The notes: a model not told the origin generated them from the letters alone. 64,000 nt of DNA from Pseudonocardia autotrophica (GCF_000717175.1 NZ_JNYD01000007.1:219034-283033); one strand, 5' to 3'. Positions 10,507 through 20,127 are shown, counted from the first letter of the stretch. Made by a program: numbers and translations.

Positions 10507-10536
10507 GTGTTAATTCTTCCGGGCCAGAATTGTCAC
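10507..10536. promoter_or_regulatory. Inverted repeat between hpnC and the PucR-type gene
   Basis: GTGttAATTCT, eight spacer bases, then AGAATTgtCAC: arms of 11 bp with nine matches, in an AT-rich pocket of a very GC-rich region. It lies in the shared divergent promoter space, so a regulator bound here could control the hopanoid operon, the divergent regulator gene, or both. Confidence 0.55.
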
Positions 10537-10587
10537 GGACGTACAAAAGGGCTGCGCCCTTCGCCCCTCCGGGCGTACAACCTCCGT

Positions 10588-11799
10588 GTGGAGATGCCGC
10601 GCGCCGGAACGGACGACCTCGTCGACGCCCTGCTCGCGCGCGTCCCGGCCGTGCTGGAGGAGGTCAGCGCGGCATTGTTGACCGAATGGCCGGATTACGC
10701 CCGGTTCGTCGACGCGAATCGCACGGAGGTCGCCGCGGCGGCGCACCACGCGTTGCACCGGCTGGTCGCGGTCAGCAGCGAGATCGCGGCCGATCCCGAG
10801 GTCACGGGGGAGTACCCGTCCGGGTTCGGCGAGCAGGAGCTGTTCGAGGAGATCGGCCGCACGCAGTGGCGGGAGGGCCGGGACGTCTCCACGCTGCTGT
10901 CGGCCTTCCAGCTCGGGGCGCGGGTGTTCTGGCGGCACGTCGCGCTGGTGGCGGTGGAGCTGCACCTGGAGCCGGCGGTGCTGGCCGGGCTGGCCGAGGG
11001 CGTGTTCGCGTTCGTCGACCGGCTGTCGTCGTCGGCGGCGCACGGCTTCGTGCTCGAGCAGTCCGAGGCCGCGGTCGCCCGCGAGCGGCTGCGCGAGGAG
11101 CTGGTGGAGCTGCTGCTCTCCGACCGCGCCACCGAGGGTGCCGTGCAGGCCGCCGCGGCCCGGGCCGGCTGGCAGGTGCCGCAGGAGGTCGCGGTGGTCC
11201 TGGTGCAGGACGACAGCCTGCTCGGCCACGGCCTGCTGTCCCGGTTCGACCCGGCGTCGCTGATGATCAACCGGGCGCGGCTGTCCGGGGCGATCGTGCC
11301 GGACCCGGCGCAGAGCGGGCGGCGGCAGCGGCTCACGGGGATGCTGCGCGGCACCCGCGCGGTCGTCGGGCCCACGGTGTCGCCGGACCGGCTTCCGGCC
11401 AGCCTGCACATCGCCGAGGTCGCGGCCCGGCTGCAGCGCACCGGGGTGCTGCCCGAGGACCCCGTCTTCGCCGAGGAGCACCTCGACGCGATCATCGTGC
11501 ACCGCGACTCGCGGCTGCTGGAGGTGCTGCGCGCCCAGGTGCTCCGCCCGCTCGAGGCCTCGGCGCCGGCCTCGCGGGAGCGGCTGTGCGAGACGCTCTC
11601 GGCCTACCTCCGCCATCTGGGTGACCGCCAGGCCATGGCCGCCGAGCTGCACGTCCACCCGCAGACGGTGCGCTACCGCCTGGCGCGGCTGCACGAGCTC
11701 TTCGGCCCCCAGCTCGACGATCCGGAGAACCGCTCGCGGCTCCTCCTGGCGCTCGCCTGGGGCGCCCCGCGGCCGCCGGAGGCCGAGAACCTTCGGTGA
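10588..11799 (+). CDS. PucR-type helix-turn-helix regulator
   Basis: A protein of about 403 residues with an N-terminal all-helical sensor region (VPAVLEEV through [12 protein letters not shown]), a central GGDEF-like/CdaR-type region, and a C-terminal PucR helix-turn-helix: [20 protein letters not shown], then [20 protein letters not shown]. Such proteins are usually single-gene transcription activators or repressors that read metabolites. It is divergent from hpnC, with an inverted repeat between, so control of hopanoid synthesis is a reasonable inference but not shown. The GTG at 10588 or ATG at 10594 may be the start; neither has a clear ribosome site. Confidence 0.8.
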   Translation: MEMPRAGTDDLVDALLARVPAVLEEVSAALLTEWPDYARFVDANRTEVAAAAHHALHRLVAVSSEIAADPEVTGEYPSGFGEQELFEEIGRTQWREGRDVSTLLSAFQLGARVFWRHVALVAVELHLEPAVLAGLAEGVFAFVDRLSSSAAHGFVLEQSEAAVARERLREELVELLLSDRATEGAVQAAAARAGWQVPQEVAVVLVQDDSLLGHGLLSRFDPASLMINRARLSGAIVPDPAQSGRRQRLTGMLRGTRAVVGPTVSPDRLPASLHIAEVAARLQRTGVLPEDPVFAEEHLDAIIVHRDSRLLEVLRAQVLRPLEASAPASRERLCETLSAYLRHLGDRQAMAAELHVHPQTVRYRLARLHELFGPQLDDPENRSRLLLALAWGAPRPPEAENLR

Positions 11800-11923
11800 A
11801 CGGTCGGTGACGGCCCGCTTCCCCATGGTGACGGATCCCACGGTCAAGTGGGTCTCACTCACGTTGCCGGGATCCGCGGCCGGGCGCACCGTGGAGGTAT
11901 CCCCGTGGAGAGGAACCCCGAAC

Positions 11924-12538
11924 GTGCAACCCCACCGGCCAGGGAATCCGGATCATTCGGACCGCCCGCACCCGTACTCCGCGGTCGGGACCGACCGGAT
12001 CCCCCGGCGGGCGACGGACCGCGTCGAGTCGGCGGCCTCCTGGCTCCTCGGCGTGCTCGGTCTGGTCCTCGTCGCCGTCGCGGTGCTGACCGGGCTGCAG
12101 CTGCACGGGAACGGGCTGGAGCAGGCCCGGGCCGACGCCGTGAACCGGATCTCGGTCGAGGCCACCCTCCTCGAGCCCGTCGACGGGGCGATCGGTGTCG
12201 ACGCCGCCGCGAGCACCGCGCAGGTCACCGCCCCCGCCTCCTGGACGGCGCCGGACGGCCGCGTGCACACCGGGACCGTGCCGGTCCTCGGCTCCCAGCC
12301 GGCCGGGTCGACCGTGCCGGTGTGGGTGGACCGCAGCAGCGGCGCGATCGCCCCGCCGCCGGTCGACGCGCTGCAGGCCGCGGTCACGGGCGTCGTCGGC
12401 GGGCTGCTCGTGCTCCTGGTCGGGGTGCTGGTGCTGCTCGGCCTGCGCGCCCTCGTCCACGCCCGGTGCGCCGCCCGCAACCACGCCGCCTGGGCCCGCG
12501 AATGGGCGCGCTACGAGCCGCTCTGGTCCGGCCGCTGA
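11924..12538 (+). CDS. Rv1733c-like two-helix membrane protein
   Basis: A 204-residue protein with one membrane helix near residues 38-58 and another near 155-178, and an extracytoplasmic domain between them (about 90 residues, with the pattern W-x-x-P-DG-R-HTG). The C-terminus WAREWARYEPLWSGR matches the W-x3-W-x3-EP-W ending of the actinobacterial Rv1733c family, whose function is unknown. The GTG at 11924 is chosen because GGAGAGGAA lies about nine bases upstream. It is followed, convergently, by the ychJ-galK-galT group at seven bases. Confidence 0.7.
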   Translation: MQPHRPGNPDHSDRPHPYSAVGTDRIPRRATDRVESAASWLLGVLGLVLVAVAVLTGLQLHGNGLEQARADAVNRISVEATLLEPVDGAIGVDAAASTAQVTAPASWTAPDGRVHTGTVPVLGSQPAGSTVPVWVDRSSGAIAPPPVDALQAAVTGVVGGLLVLLVGVLVLLGLRALVHARCAARNHAAWAREWARYEPLWSGR

Positions 12539-12545
12539 CCAGCCG

Positions 12546-12914
12546 CTACTCGGCGGAGAGGTAGAGCCAGGCCCCGTCCTCGCGGACGAACCGGCTGCGC
12601 TCGGCCTGCACCCCCGGCCGGCCGCCGACCCGGTGGTGGGCCCGGAACTCGACGATCCCGTCGGTGTCCAGCGGGCCGCCCGCCACCCGGCCCACGATCT
12701 CCAGGTGCGTCCACCGCACGGCCGGGTCGAGGTCCAGCCGGCGCGGCCGGGTCGACCGGTGCCAGGTCCGCCGCAGGTACTCCTCGTCGCCCACCGCGAA
12801 GGCCGCGAACCGGCTGCGCATCAGCTGCTCGGCGGTCACCGCCCGCTCGCCGGCGTGCAGACGCCCGCAGCAGGCCCCGTAGGGCTCGCCCGACCCGCAC
12901 GGACACGGCGTCAT
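12546..12914 (-). CDS. YchJ-like SEC-C zinc motif protein
   Basis: A 122-residue protein beginning CPCGSGEPYGACCG, the SEC-C zinc-binding signature, and continuing with the YchJ/NTF2-like domain (AEQLMRSRFAAFAVGDEEYL, then TWHRSTRP and a C-terminal FVREDGAWLYLS). Family function is not established; a role in redox or quality control has been proposed. Its ATG overlaps the galK stop as ATGA, so it is the third gene of a galT-galK-ychJ unit. That linkage to galactose genes carries no obvious meaning and may simply reflect compact gene packing. Confidence 0.85.
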   Translation of the reverse strand: MTPCPCGSGEPYGACCGRLHAGERAVTAEQLMRSRFAAFAVGDEEYLRRTWHRSTRPRRLDLDPAVRWTHLEIVGRVAGGPLDTDGIVEFRAHHRVGGRPGVQAERSRFVREDGAWLYLSAE

Positions 12915-14035
12915 GCGCGCCCCGCACCGTCGGCGGCCACGGCGTCGAAGACCACCGGCGGCTCCCAGCCGCGCTCGGCGTAGGCGGCCGTGACCGCGCC
13001 CGTGACCCCGTCGCCGGCCTCGGCGTCGACCAGCGCGATCACGCAGCCGCCGAACCCGCCGCCCGTCATCCGGGCCCCGTGCGCGCCGGCCTCCTCGGCC
13101 ACGGCGGCGGCGACGTCGACGTGCGGGACCGTGATCTCGAAGTCCTCCCGCATCGACGTGTGCGAGGCCGACAGCAGCGGCCCGATCGCGCGCGGGTCCT
13201 TCCCCGCCCGCAGCCGCCCGACCACCTCGAGCACCCGCTCGTCCTCGGTCACCACGTGCCGGGCCCGCCGGCGCAGGCGCTCGTCGGTGAGGCTCTCCAC
13301 CGCCGCGACGGTCGCGTCCCGCAGCGCCGGCACCCCCAGCAGCTCGGCTGCCTTCGCGCAGTCGGCGCGGCGGGCGCCGTACTGGCCGTCGACGAGCTGG
13401 TGGGGGGCCCGGGTGTCGATCACCAGCAGCCGCAGCCCGTGCGTGGCCAGCGCGAACGGGATCAGCTCGACGTGGTCGTCCCGGGTGTCGAGGAAGACGA
13501 GCCGGTCCGCCACGCCGTGCATCGCGGCCATCTGGTCCATCCCGCCGGTGGGCGCGCCGACGAACTCGTTCTCCGCGCGCCGGGCGAGGTGCGCGATCTC
13601 GGTGAGGTCGAGGCCGGTGCCGGTCAGCTCGCACAGCGCCACCGCGACCGCGCACTCCAGAGAGGCGGACGACGACAGCCCGGCCCCCACCGGCACGTCG
13701 CCCTGCACGAACAGGTCGAGGTCCGCGACGGGCAACCCCGCCTGGCGGAAGGCCCAGACCACCCCGGCCACGTAGGCGGCCCACCCGGTGACCTCGCCCG
13801 GCGCGACCGTCTCCGCCGCGAACGTCACGGGCTCCGCCTCGCGGGACGAGCGGACCGTCGTGGCGCCCCGGGCGAGCTCGGCGGCGACGCGGGTCCGCCG
13901 GTCCAGGGCCAGGGGCAGCACGAAGCCGTCGTTGTAGTCGGTGTGCTCGCCGATCAGGTTGACCCGGCCCGGCGCCGCCCACACCCCGGCCGGGTCGTGG
14001 CCGTAGACCTCGGCGAACCGGGTGGCGACGCTCAT
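12911..14035 (-). CDS. galK: Galactokinase
   Basis: A 374-residue GHMP kinase that phosphorylates galactose at C1 in the Leloir pathway. The galactokinase signature GRVNLIGEHTDYNDG is at residues 23-37, the ATP-binding PVGAGLSSSAS near 120, and the third GHMP motif ARMTGGGFGGCVIAL near 337. Length is as expected. The ATG overlaps the galT stop (ATGA), and its own stop overlaps ychJ. Together with galT it turns galactose into glucose 1-phosphate; the UDP-galactose epimerase is not in this window, while a mutarotase-like gene is found at 29.5 kb. Confidence 0.95.
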   Translation of the reverse strand: MSVATRFAEVYGHDPAGVWAAPGRVNLIGEHTDYNDGFVLPLALDRRTRVAAELARGATTVRSSREAEPVTFAAETVAPGEVTGWAAYVAGVVWAFRQAGLPVADLDLFVQGDVPVGAGLSSSASLECAVAVALCELTGTGLDLTEIAHLARRAENEFVGAPTGGMDQMAAMHGVADRLVFLDTRDDHVELIPFALATHGLRLLVIDTRAPHQLVDGQYGARRADCAKAAELLGVPALRDATVAAVESLTDERLRRRARHVVTEDERVLEVVGRLRAGKDPRAIGPLLSASHTSMREDFEITVPHVDVAAAVAEEAGAHGARMTGGGFGGCVIALVDAEAGDGVTGAVTAAYAERGWEPPVVFDAVAADGAGRA

Positions 14036-15141
14036 GCCCCCGCCCCGCCCGTCACGGCGCCGTCCTGACCGGGGCCCAGCTCGCGCAGCCGCGCGGCGAC
14101 GTCCTCGGGGGTGGTGTCGTTGATGAACACGCCCATGCCGGACTCGGAGCCGGCCAGGAACTTGAGCTTGTTCGGCGCCCGCAGGATCGAGAACAGCTCG
14201 AGGTGCAGCCAGGCGAGGTCGCGGTCCGTGCGCACCGGGGCCTGGTGCCACGCCGCGATGTAGGGGAGGGGACGGCCGTGGAAGAGCTCCAGCCGGCCGA
14301 GCACGTCGAGCCAGATCGTGGCGAGGTCGGTGCGCTCGACGTCCGTGAGGTCCGGCAGGTCCGGGGCGCCGCGGTGGGGGTAGAGGTGCACCTCGACGGG
14401 CCAGCGCGCGGCCTTGGGGACGAACGCGGTCCAGTGCCGGGTCTCGGTGACCACCCGGTCGCCCTCGGTCCGCTCCCGCTCGAGGATGTCGGCGTAGAGG
14501 TTGCCCCGCGTCCGCGTCCGGTACCGGCGGGCGGACTCCAGCTGCTGCCGGGTCCGCGGCGTGACGAACGGGTACCCGTAGATCTGCCCGTGCGGGTGGG
14601 CGAGGGTCACCCCGATCTCCTCGCCGCGGTTCTCGAACGGGAAGACCTGCTCGACGTCCGGGCGGGCGGAGAGCTCGGCGGTGCGGTCCGCCAGCGTGTC
14701 GATCACGAGCCGGACGCGGTCCGGCGGCAGGGCGCCGAAGCGGCCGTCGTGGTCGCTGGTGAAGCAGACCACCTCGGCCCGGCCGACCCCGCCGGAGAAC
14801 GACGGGAAGCGGTTCTCGAACACCACCGTCTCGTAGTCCGGGGTGGGCACCTCGGTGACGCGGCCCGGGACCGTCGGGCACAGCGGGCACTGGTCCGCCC
14901 CGCCGGAGGGCTGGAACGTGCGCGTCTGCCGGTGGCTCGCGATCGCCACCCACTCGTCGAGCAGCTCGTCGTAGCGGATCTGCGACACCGTGTGGACCTC
15001 GGGCAGGCCGCGCCCGTCCGTGCCGGGCACCCGGCCCGGCTCCCGGTCGTACCAGAGGATCTCCCGGCCGTCGGACAGCCGGCCGCGGGTGCGGTGGACG
15101 GACGTGCCGCCGACCACGGCGGGGGTCGATGCCTGCGTCAC
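14032..15141 (-). CDS. galT: Galactose-1-phosphate uridylyltransferase
   Basis: A 369-residue HIT-superfamily enzyme that exchanges UMP between UDP-glucose and galactose 1-phosphate. The active-site His-Pro-His is in TLAHPHGQIYGYPF, the zinc cysteines in CPLCP near the N-terminal third, and the C-terminal WHQAP region is present. The GTG start has GGAG eight bases upstream. It is the first gene of the galT-galK-ychJ unit, divergent from a GNAT gene across 71 nt that contain a TATA-like core (15190s) able to serve as a -10 element. Confidence 0.93.
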   Translation of the reverse strand: MTQASTPAVVGGTSVHRTRGRLSDGREILWYDREPGRVPGTDGRGLPEVHTVSQIRYDELLDEWVAIASHRQTRTFQPSGGADQCPLCPTVPGRVTEVPTPDYETVVFENRFPSFSGGVGRAEVVCFTSDHDGRFGALPPDRVRLVIDTLADRTAELSARPDVEQVFPFENRGEEIGVTLAHPHGQIYGYPFVTPRTRQQLESARRYRTRTRGNLYADILERERTEGDRVVTETRHWTAFVPKAARWPVEVHLYPHRGAPDLPDLTDVERTDLATIWLDVLGRLELFHGRPLPYIAAWHQAPVRTDRDLAWLHLELFSILRAPNKLKFLAGSESGMGVFINDTTPEDVAARLRELGPGQDGAVTGGAGA

Positions 15142-15212
15142 GGAGGATGCTCCAACCTGGTCGTGCCGGAGTGTGCAGCCGTCGGAACGCTATACCCCGA
15201 GGGCGAGGCAGG

Positions 15213-15938
15213 ATGGATCTCGTGGCTCTCCCGTCCCCCGATGACACGACCGGACCTCTCGGCAACCCCGTCCTCGCCGCCCTCACCGGGCCGCACCGCG
15301 CCTTCGCCGACCTCCGCGGCCGCGCGGCCCGCTACCAGCCGGACGTCACCCCGTTCGCCGGGCTGCCGCTGGACCCCACCCCGGAGGACTGGGCCGACCT
15401 CGCCGCGGTGAGCGGTCCCGGCGGGTCCGCGGTGCTGGCCGGCCCGCGCCGCGAGGCGCCCGTGGGCTGGGAGACCGGCATGGACCTGCCCGGGGTGCAG
15501 ATGACCGGCGACGCGCTGGAGGTCGCCCCCGACCCGGAGGCCGTGCGCCTCGGGCCCGCGGACGTGGCCGAGATGCTGGACCTGGTCGCCCGGACGAAGC
15601 CCGGCCCGTTCCTGCCGCGGACGATCCAGCTCGGCACCTACCTCGGCATCCGCCGCGACGGCGCGCTGGTCGCGATGGCGGGGGAGCGCATGCGGGTGCC
15701 GGGCGGCACCGAGATCTCCGCGGTGTGCACCGACCCCGCCGCGCGCGGGCAGGGGCTGGCGGCCCGGCTCGTCCGGGCGGTGGGCGCGGTGATCCGCGAG
15801 CGGGGGGAGCTGCCCTTCCTGCACGCCGCCGCGACCAACACCGCGGCCATCCGGCTCTACGAGCACCTCGGCTTCACGGTCTCGCGCGAGCTGGAGTTCG
15901 TCGGCTACCGGGCCCCGGCGGTCAGTCCGGCGGGGTGA
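15213..15938 (+). CDS. GNAT-family N-acetyltransferase
   Basis: A 241-residue protein with a C-terminal GNAT (FR47-like) domain. The acetyl-CoA loop reads CTDPAARGQGLAARLVRAV near residue 170, followed by ATNTAAIRLYEHLGFTVSRE, the usual N-x-x-A-x-x-LY-x-x-GF pattern. The N-terminal 85 residues carry no family that I recognise. Substrate is unknown. The stop codon lies 17 bases inside the convergent ROK gene, so the two coding regions overlap at their 3' ends. Confidence 0.85.
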   Translation: MDLVALPSPDDTTGPLGNPVLAALTGPHRAFADLRGRAARYQPDVTPFAGLPLDPTPEDWADLAAVSGPGGSAVLAGPRREAPVGWETGMDLPGVQMTGDALEVAPDPEAVRLGPADVAEMLDLVARTKPGPFLPRTIQLGTYLGIRRDGALVAMAGERMRVPGGTEISAVCTDPAARGQGLAARLVRAVGAVIRERGELPFLHAAATNTAAIRLYEHLGFTVSRELEFVGYRAPAVSPAG

Positions 15939-17145
15939 GGTCGTGCTGGGCCAGGACGTCGTCGACCGCCGAGGGGGACAGCACCTGGTCCAGCACGAGG
16001 ATCGCGCAGCCGGTCACCCCGCTGCGCCCGGCCAGTGCGCCCGGCTCCACCCGCAGCGTCTGCGTGGCGGTGGCGACCGACCGCTTGAAGACCGACTCCC
16101 GGATGCCCGCGACCAGCGGCTCGTAGGCGCCGACGAGGTCGCCGCCCACGGTGATCACCGCCGGGTTGAGCAGGTTCACGGCCGAGGCCAGCACCTCGCC
16201 GATCCGCCGCCCGGCGGTGCGCACCAGCCGGACGGCCTCGGCGTCCCCGCTGCGCACCAGGTCGACGACCCCGGACACGGTGTCGACGGTGCGCCCGCGC
16301 GCGGTAAGGTCGCGGATGAGCGCGCTGCCGCTGGCCAGGATCTCCAGGCAGTCGACGTTGCCGCAGTGGCACGGCGTGCCCGGCCCGTCGGCGATCTGGG
16401 TGTGGCCGATCTCGCCGGCCGACCCCCGGGCGCCCCGCTGCAGCGTGCCCCCGCTCACCACCGCGGCGCCGATCCCCGTGGAGACCTTCACCACCAGCAG
16501 GTCGTCGATGCCGGGGTGCGCGTGCTGTTCGGCGATGGCCATGACGTTCACGTCGTTGTCCACCCGCACCGGCACCGGGAACCGGTCGGTGAGCAGCGGC
16601 GGCAGCTTGACCTCGGCCCAGCCCGGCAGCACCGGGACGCCGATGCTGCACCCCGCGACGGAGTCGACGGTGCCGGGGATCGACAGCCCGATGCCGCGCA
16701 CCTGGGCCGGGTCGCTGCCGGTCTCCTGGACGAGCCGGGCCAGCCGGTCGCCGACCGCCTCCAGCACGGCCTCGGGCCCGCTGCGCACCCGCATCCGCAC
16801 CGAGTCCTGGGCCAGGACGGTCCCGGCGAGGTCGCAGACGGCGAGCGAGGTCCGGCTGACGCCGACGGACGCGGCCAGCACCGTGCCCCCGGCGGTGTGG
16901 AAGGCGAGCCGGGCGGCGGGCCGGCCCCCGGTCGCGGCGCCCCCCTGCACCTCCGTGACCAGGCCCTCCTTGAGGAGCCGGTCCACCCGGGCGGCCACGG
17001 CGGTCCGGGACAGCCCGGTCGCCCGGCCGATCTCGGTCCGGGTGGCGACGGCACCCTGCCGGATGAGCGCGAAGATCTCCCCTGCGGTGGCCGGGGCGGA
17101 CGTGGGCCTGCGGCCACGGGCGGACCCGATGCCGGCACCGGTCAT
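15922..17145 (-). CDS. ROK-family transcriptional regulator
   Basis: A 407-residue NagC/XylR-type protein. An N-terminal winged helix (TRTEIGRATGLSRTAVAARV, near residue 35) precedes a sugar-kinase-like ROK domain: VRVDNDVNVMA, then STGIGAAVV, GSAGEIGHTQI and the zinc motif CHCGNVDCLE. Regulators of this type bind sugars or sugar phosphates and repress sugar genes. GAGGAGG lies eight bases before the ATG. The gene is divergent from nhaA, and a direct repeat in the AT-rich gap may be its operator. Nearby sugar genes (galKT) are possible targets, by inference only. Confidence 0.9.
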   Translation of the reverse strand: MTGAGIGSARGRRPTSAPATAGEIFALIRQGAVATRTEIGRATGLSRTAVAARVDRLLKEGLVTEVQGGAATGGRPAARLAFHTAGGTVLAASVGVSRTSLAVCDLAGTVLAQDSVRMRVRSGPEAVLEAVGDRLARLVQETGSDPAQVRGIGLSIPGTVDSVAGCSIGVPVLPGWAEVKLPPLLTDRFPVPVRVDNDVNVMAIAEQHAHPGIDDLLVVKVSTGIGAAVVSGGTLQRGARGSAGEIGHTQIADGPGTPCHCGNVDCLEILASGSALIRDLTARGRTVDTVSGVVDLVRSGDAEAVRLVRTAGRRIGEVLASAVNLLNPAVITVGGDLVGAYEPLVAGIRESVFKRSVATATQTLRVEPGALAGRSGVTGCAILVLDQVLSPSAVDDVLAQHDLTPPD

Positions 17146-17186
17146 GACGGGGCCTCCTCACCTGCGTCGATACCGAAGATGCCACA

Positions 17187-17200
17187 TTTTCGCTTTTCGC
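17187..17200. promoter_or_regulatory. Tandem TTTTCGC pair in the ROK/nhaA promoter gap
   Basis: Two adjacent TTTTCGC heptamers in the only AT-rich patch between the divergent ROK regulator and nhaA. Direct repeats in this place could be a regulator site or part of the promoter. Weak evidence alone. Confidence 0.3.
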
Positions 17201-17294
17201 GTGCGCAAGGCGTGCCGTAGGGTGGCCCGCGGTGTGCCGGGAAGTCTGGTCGGCGTCCGTCCCGCCGTGCCCGCACACCGAGAGGCCAACCGTC

Positions 17295-18572
17295 GTGAGC
17301 CGTCCCGCCCGCCTGTTCGACCGCGGCACCTGGCCCGAGGCCCGCCGCATCGGCGACCTGCTCCGCACCGAGACCGTGGGCGGGCTGCTGCTCGTCGGGG
17401 CGGCCGTCGTCGCGCTGATCTGGGCGAACTCGCCGTGGCGCGGGGCCTACTCGGCGCTCGGCGCGATCACGGTCGGGCCGGCTGCGCTCCACCTCGACCT
17501 CACGCTCGCGGCGTGGGCGTCGGACGGGCTGCTGGCGGTCTTCTTCTTCGTGGCCGGGCTGGAGCTCAAGCGCGAGTTCGTGGCCGGGGACCTGCGCGAT
17601 CCCCGGCGGGCGTCGCTGCCGGTGGCCGCGGCGGTCGGCGGCATGATCGTGCCGGCCGTGATCTTCACCGCGCTGAACCTGGGGGCGGGCACGGCCGTCG
17701 GCTGGGCCATCCCGACCGCCACCGACATCGCGTTCGCCCTGGCCGTGCTCGCGGTGATCTCCACGCACCTGCCCTCGGCCCTGCGCACCTTCCTGCTCAC
17801 CCTCGCCGTGGTCGACGACCTGCTGGCCATCACGATCATCGCGATCTTCTACACCGACGACCTGCACCCGCTGCCGCTGCTGCTGGCGCTGGTCCCGCTC
17901 GCGCTGTTCGCGGTGCTCGTGCAGCGGCGGGTCCGGTCCTGGTGGCTGCTGCTCCCGCTCGCCGCCCTCACCTGGGGGCTGGTGCACGCCTCCGGGGTGC
18001 ACGCCACGGTCGCCGGGGTGCTGCTCGGGTTCGCCGTGCCGGTGGTGCGGCGCGCCGCGGGACCCGGGCCGGGCCTGGCCGAGCACTTCGAGCACCGGTT
18101 CCGGCCGCTGTCGGCGGGCGTCGCCGTGCCGGTCTTCGCGTTCTTCGCGGCCGGGGTGTCCGTGGTCGACGCCGGCGTCGGCGCCTTCCTGCACCCGGTC
18201 ACCCTCGGGGTGGTCCTGGGCCTGTTCGTGGGCAAGACGGTGGGCGTGCTCGGCGCGACCTGGGCGGTCCAGCGGTTCACCCGGGCGCAGCTCGCCGAGG
18301 GCCTGAGCTGGTGGGACGTGCTCGGCCTCTCGGTGCTCGGCGGAATCGGGTTCACGGTGTCACTGCTGATCGGCGAGCTGGCCTTCGGCCCGGGCTCGGC
18401 GATCGACGGCGAGGTGAAGATCGGCGTGCTCACCGGCTCGCTGCTCTCGGCGCTGGTCGCGAGCGTGATCCTGCGCATCCGCAACGCCCGCTACCGGCGG
18501 ATGGAGGCGGAGGAGGCGGTCGACTCCGACGCCGACGGGATCCCGGACGTCTACCAGCGCCGCGAGGACTGA
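17295..18572 (+). CDS. nhaA: NhaA Na+/H+ antiporter
   Basis: A 425-residue membrane antiporter that exports sodium in exchange for protons. The NhaA core is clear: [13 protein letters not shown] near residue 83, [12 protein letters not shown] near 141 and the ion-binding pair D174-D175 in [10 protein letters not shown], then GKTVGVL and [15 protein letters not shown]. About eleven to twelve hydrophobic helices are visible. The C-terminus ends in an acidic tail with a DSDADGIPD stretch that looks like a calcium-binding thrombospondin type 3 repeat unit, which is unusual for NhaA. GTG start with GAGAGG about nine bases upstream. Confidence 0.93.
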   Translation: MSRPARLFDRGTWPEARRIGDLLRTETVGGLLLVGAAVVALIWANSPWRGAYSALGAITVGPAALHLDLTLAAWASDGLLAVFFFVAGLELKREFVAGDLRDPRRASLPVAAAVGGMIVPAVIFTALNLGAGTAVGWAIPTATDIAFALAVLAVISTHLPSALRTFLLTLAVVDDLLAITIIAIFYTDDLHPLPLLLALVPLALFAVLVQRRVRSWWLLLPLAALTWGLVHASGVHATVAGVLLGFAVPVVRRAAGPGPGLAEHFEHRFRPLSAGVAVPVFAFFAAGVSVVDAGVGAFLHPVTLGVVLGLFVGKTVGVLGATWAVQRFTRAQLAEGLSWWDVLGLSVLGGIGFTVSLLIGELAFGPGSAIDGEVKIGVLTGSLLSALVASVILRIRNARYRRMEAEEAVDSDADGIPDVYQRRED

Positions 18573-18693
18573 GCGGCTACAGCGACCGCCACCACCGCGA
18601 CCGTCGTGTCGTGCGTCTCGTCCACGGGCCCACGCCAGTTCCCTCGCTCACGACCGCGTGACGTCGTGGTTTCGCACTGCAAGGATGAAACCA

Positions 18694-19908
18694 GTGACCG
18701 CCACGCACGAAACTGCCGCTCCCGCCCCCACCGCAGCCCCGCCCCGGACCGTCGCCCCCGCCCTGCTCGTCGCCGCGATCCTGCTGCTCGCGCTGAACCT
18801 GCGCGGTCCGATCGTCGCCGTCTCGCCGGTCACCGAGGCGATCCGCGCGGACCTGGGGATCGACGCCGGCACGGCCGGTCTGCTCACCAGCCTCCCGGTG
18901 CTGTGCTTCGGGCTGGCCACCCCGCTGGCGTCGGCGCTGCTGGCGCGCACCGGGCTCGGCCGCGGCGTGCTGGTCGCGCTGGGCGTGCTGCTCGGCGGGA
19001 CGATCGTCCGTTCCCTCGACGGGCTGCCGGCCGCGGTCGCCGGGACGCTGCTGATCGGCGCGGCGATCACCGTCGGCAACGTGGCGGTGCCGGTGGTGAT
19101 CGGGCGGGACCTGCCGCGGCAGGCCGGCGCCGTGCTCGGCATGTACACGGCCGCGCTCAACATCGGCTCGATGATCACGCTCTCGCTGACCGTGCCGATC
19201 GCGGGTGCCACGGACTGGCGCTTCGCCCTGGCGTCCTGGGGCGTGCTGGTGCTGGTCGCGGCAGGTGTGTGGTGGTGGGCGACCCGGTCGTTGGGCGCGG
19301 GCACGCCGGCCGACGCGGCCGCCGAGGCCTCCGTCGCCGGGCCCGTGTGGTGGCGCCGCCCGGTGGTCTGGGGCCTCACGATCGCGTTCGCCGGCCAGGC
19401 CTTCGCCTACTTCGGCGTCACGGCCTGGCTGCCGCTCCTGCTCGGCGACGAGCTCGGGATGAGCGACTCCGCGGCGGGCGTGAGCTCCTCGGTCTTCCAG
19501 GTCGCGGCGATCGTCGGCGCCTTCGGCGTCCCCGTGCTGCTGCGGCTGTGCCCCTCGCCGCGGATCGTCGTGGCCGTGGTCTGCGCGGCGTGGGCGGCGC
19601 TGCCGCTCGGCCTGCTGCTCGCCCCGGAGGGCTGGGCGGTGTGGTGCGCGCTGGGCGGGGCCGCGCAGGGCGGCGGGATCACCGTGATCTTCTCCCTCGT
19701 CGTCCGGCGGGCGCGGGACCTCACCGAGAACCGCCGGATGTCCGCGCTGGTCCAGGGCGGCGGCTACACCGTCGCCGCGACCGGGCCGTCCGTCGTGGGC
19801 GCCGTGCACGAGGCGACCGGCACCTGGTCCGGGCCGCTCCTCGTGGTCCTCGCGGCGGTGCTCGTGCTGTTCACGGCGGGTCTGGCGGCCTCCGGCCGCA
19901 CCGCCTGA
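18694..19908 (+). CDS. CynX/NimT-type MFS transporter
   Basis: A 404-residue major facilitator with about twelve helices. The N-terminal LLLALNLRGPIVAVSPV and the ALNIGSMI and QGGGITVIFSLVVRRA motifs fit the CynX/NimT group (cyanate, 2-nitroimidazole and related permeases). Substrate cannot be assigned. I prefer the GTG at 18694, where AAGGA lies eight bases upstream, over the ATG at 18685. It follows nhaA by 121 nt on the same strand with no clear terminator between, so the two might be co-transcribed. Confidence 0.85.
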   Translation: MTATHETAAPAPTAAPPRTVAPALLVAAILLLALNLRGPIVAVSPVTEAIRADLGIDAGTAGLLTSLPVLCFGLATPLASALLARTGLGRGVLVALGVLLGGTIVRSLDGLPAAVAGTLLIGAAITVGNVAVPVVIGRDLPRQAGAVLGMYTAALNIGSMITLSLTVPIAGATDWRFALASWGVLVLVAAGVWWWATRSLGAGTPADAAAEASVAGPVWWRRPVVWGLTIAFAGQAFAYFGVTAWLPLLLGDELGMSDSAAGVSSSVFQVAAIVGAFGVPVLLRLCPSPRIVVAVVCAAWAALPLGLLLAPEGWAVWCALGGAAQGGGITVIFSLVVRRARDLTENRRMSALVQGGGYTVAATGPSVVGAVHEATGTWSGPLLVVLAAVLVLFTAGLAASGRTA

Positions 19909-20114
19909 ATCTTTTTCCGGCCGGGCGTATCCGGTGGCGGTCCGGCGCGCTCTTCTCGTGGCGTGGGGGAGGGTGCCGCCGGGCCGGGGCCGAGGGGGTG
20001 GCGCAGGAGCGGGCCGGGGGTCCCGTGTCTGCGACCGCCCCGGCCCGTCGGGTCCCCACGGCCCGGCCGCGCCACGGGCGGGTCTACCTGCTGGACCAGG
20101 AGGCCCGGGCTGAA

Positions 20115-20120
20115 TACCGT
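20115..20120 (+). promoter_or_regulatory. Candidate -10 hexamer for a leaderless transcript
   Basis: TACCGT fits TAnnnT and ends exactly seven bases before the GTG of the LuxR-type regulator, which has no ribosome site. The same arrangement occurs at several other genes in the window. Confidence 0.45.
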
Positions 20121-20127
20121 ACGCAGA

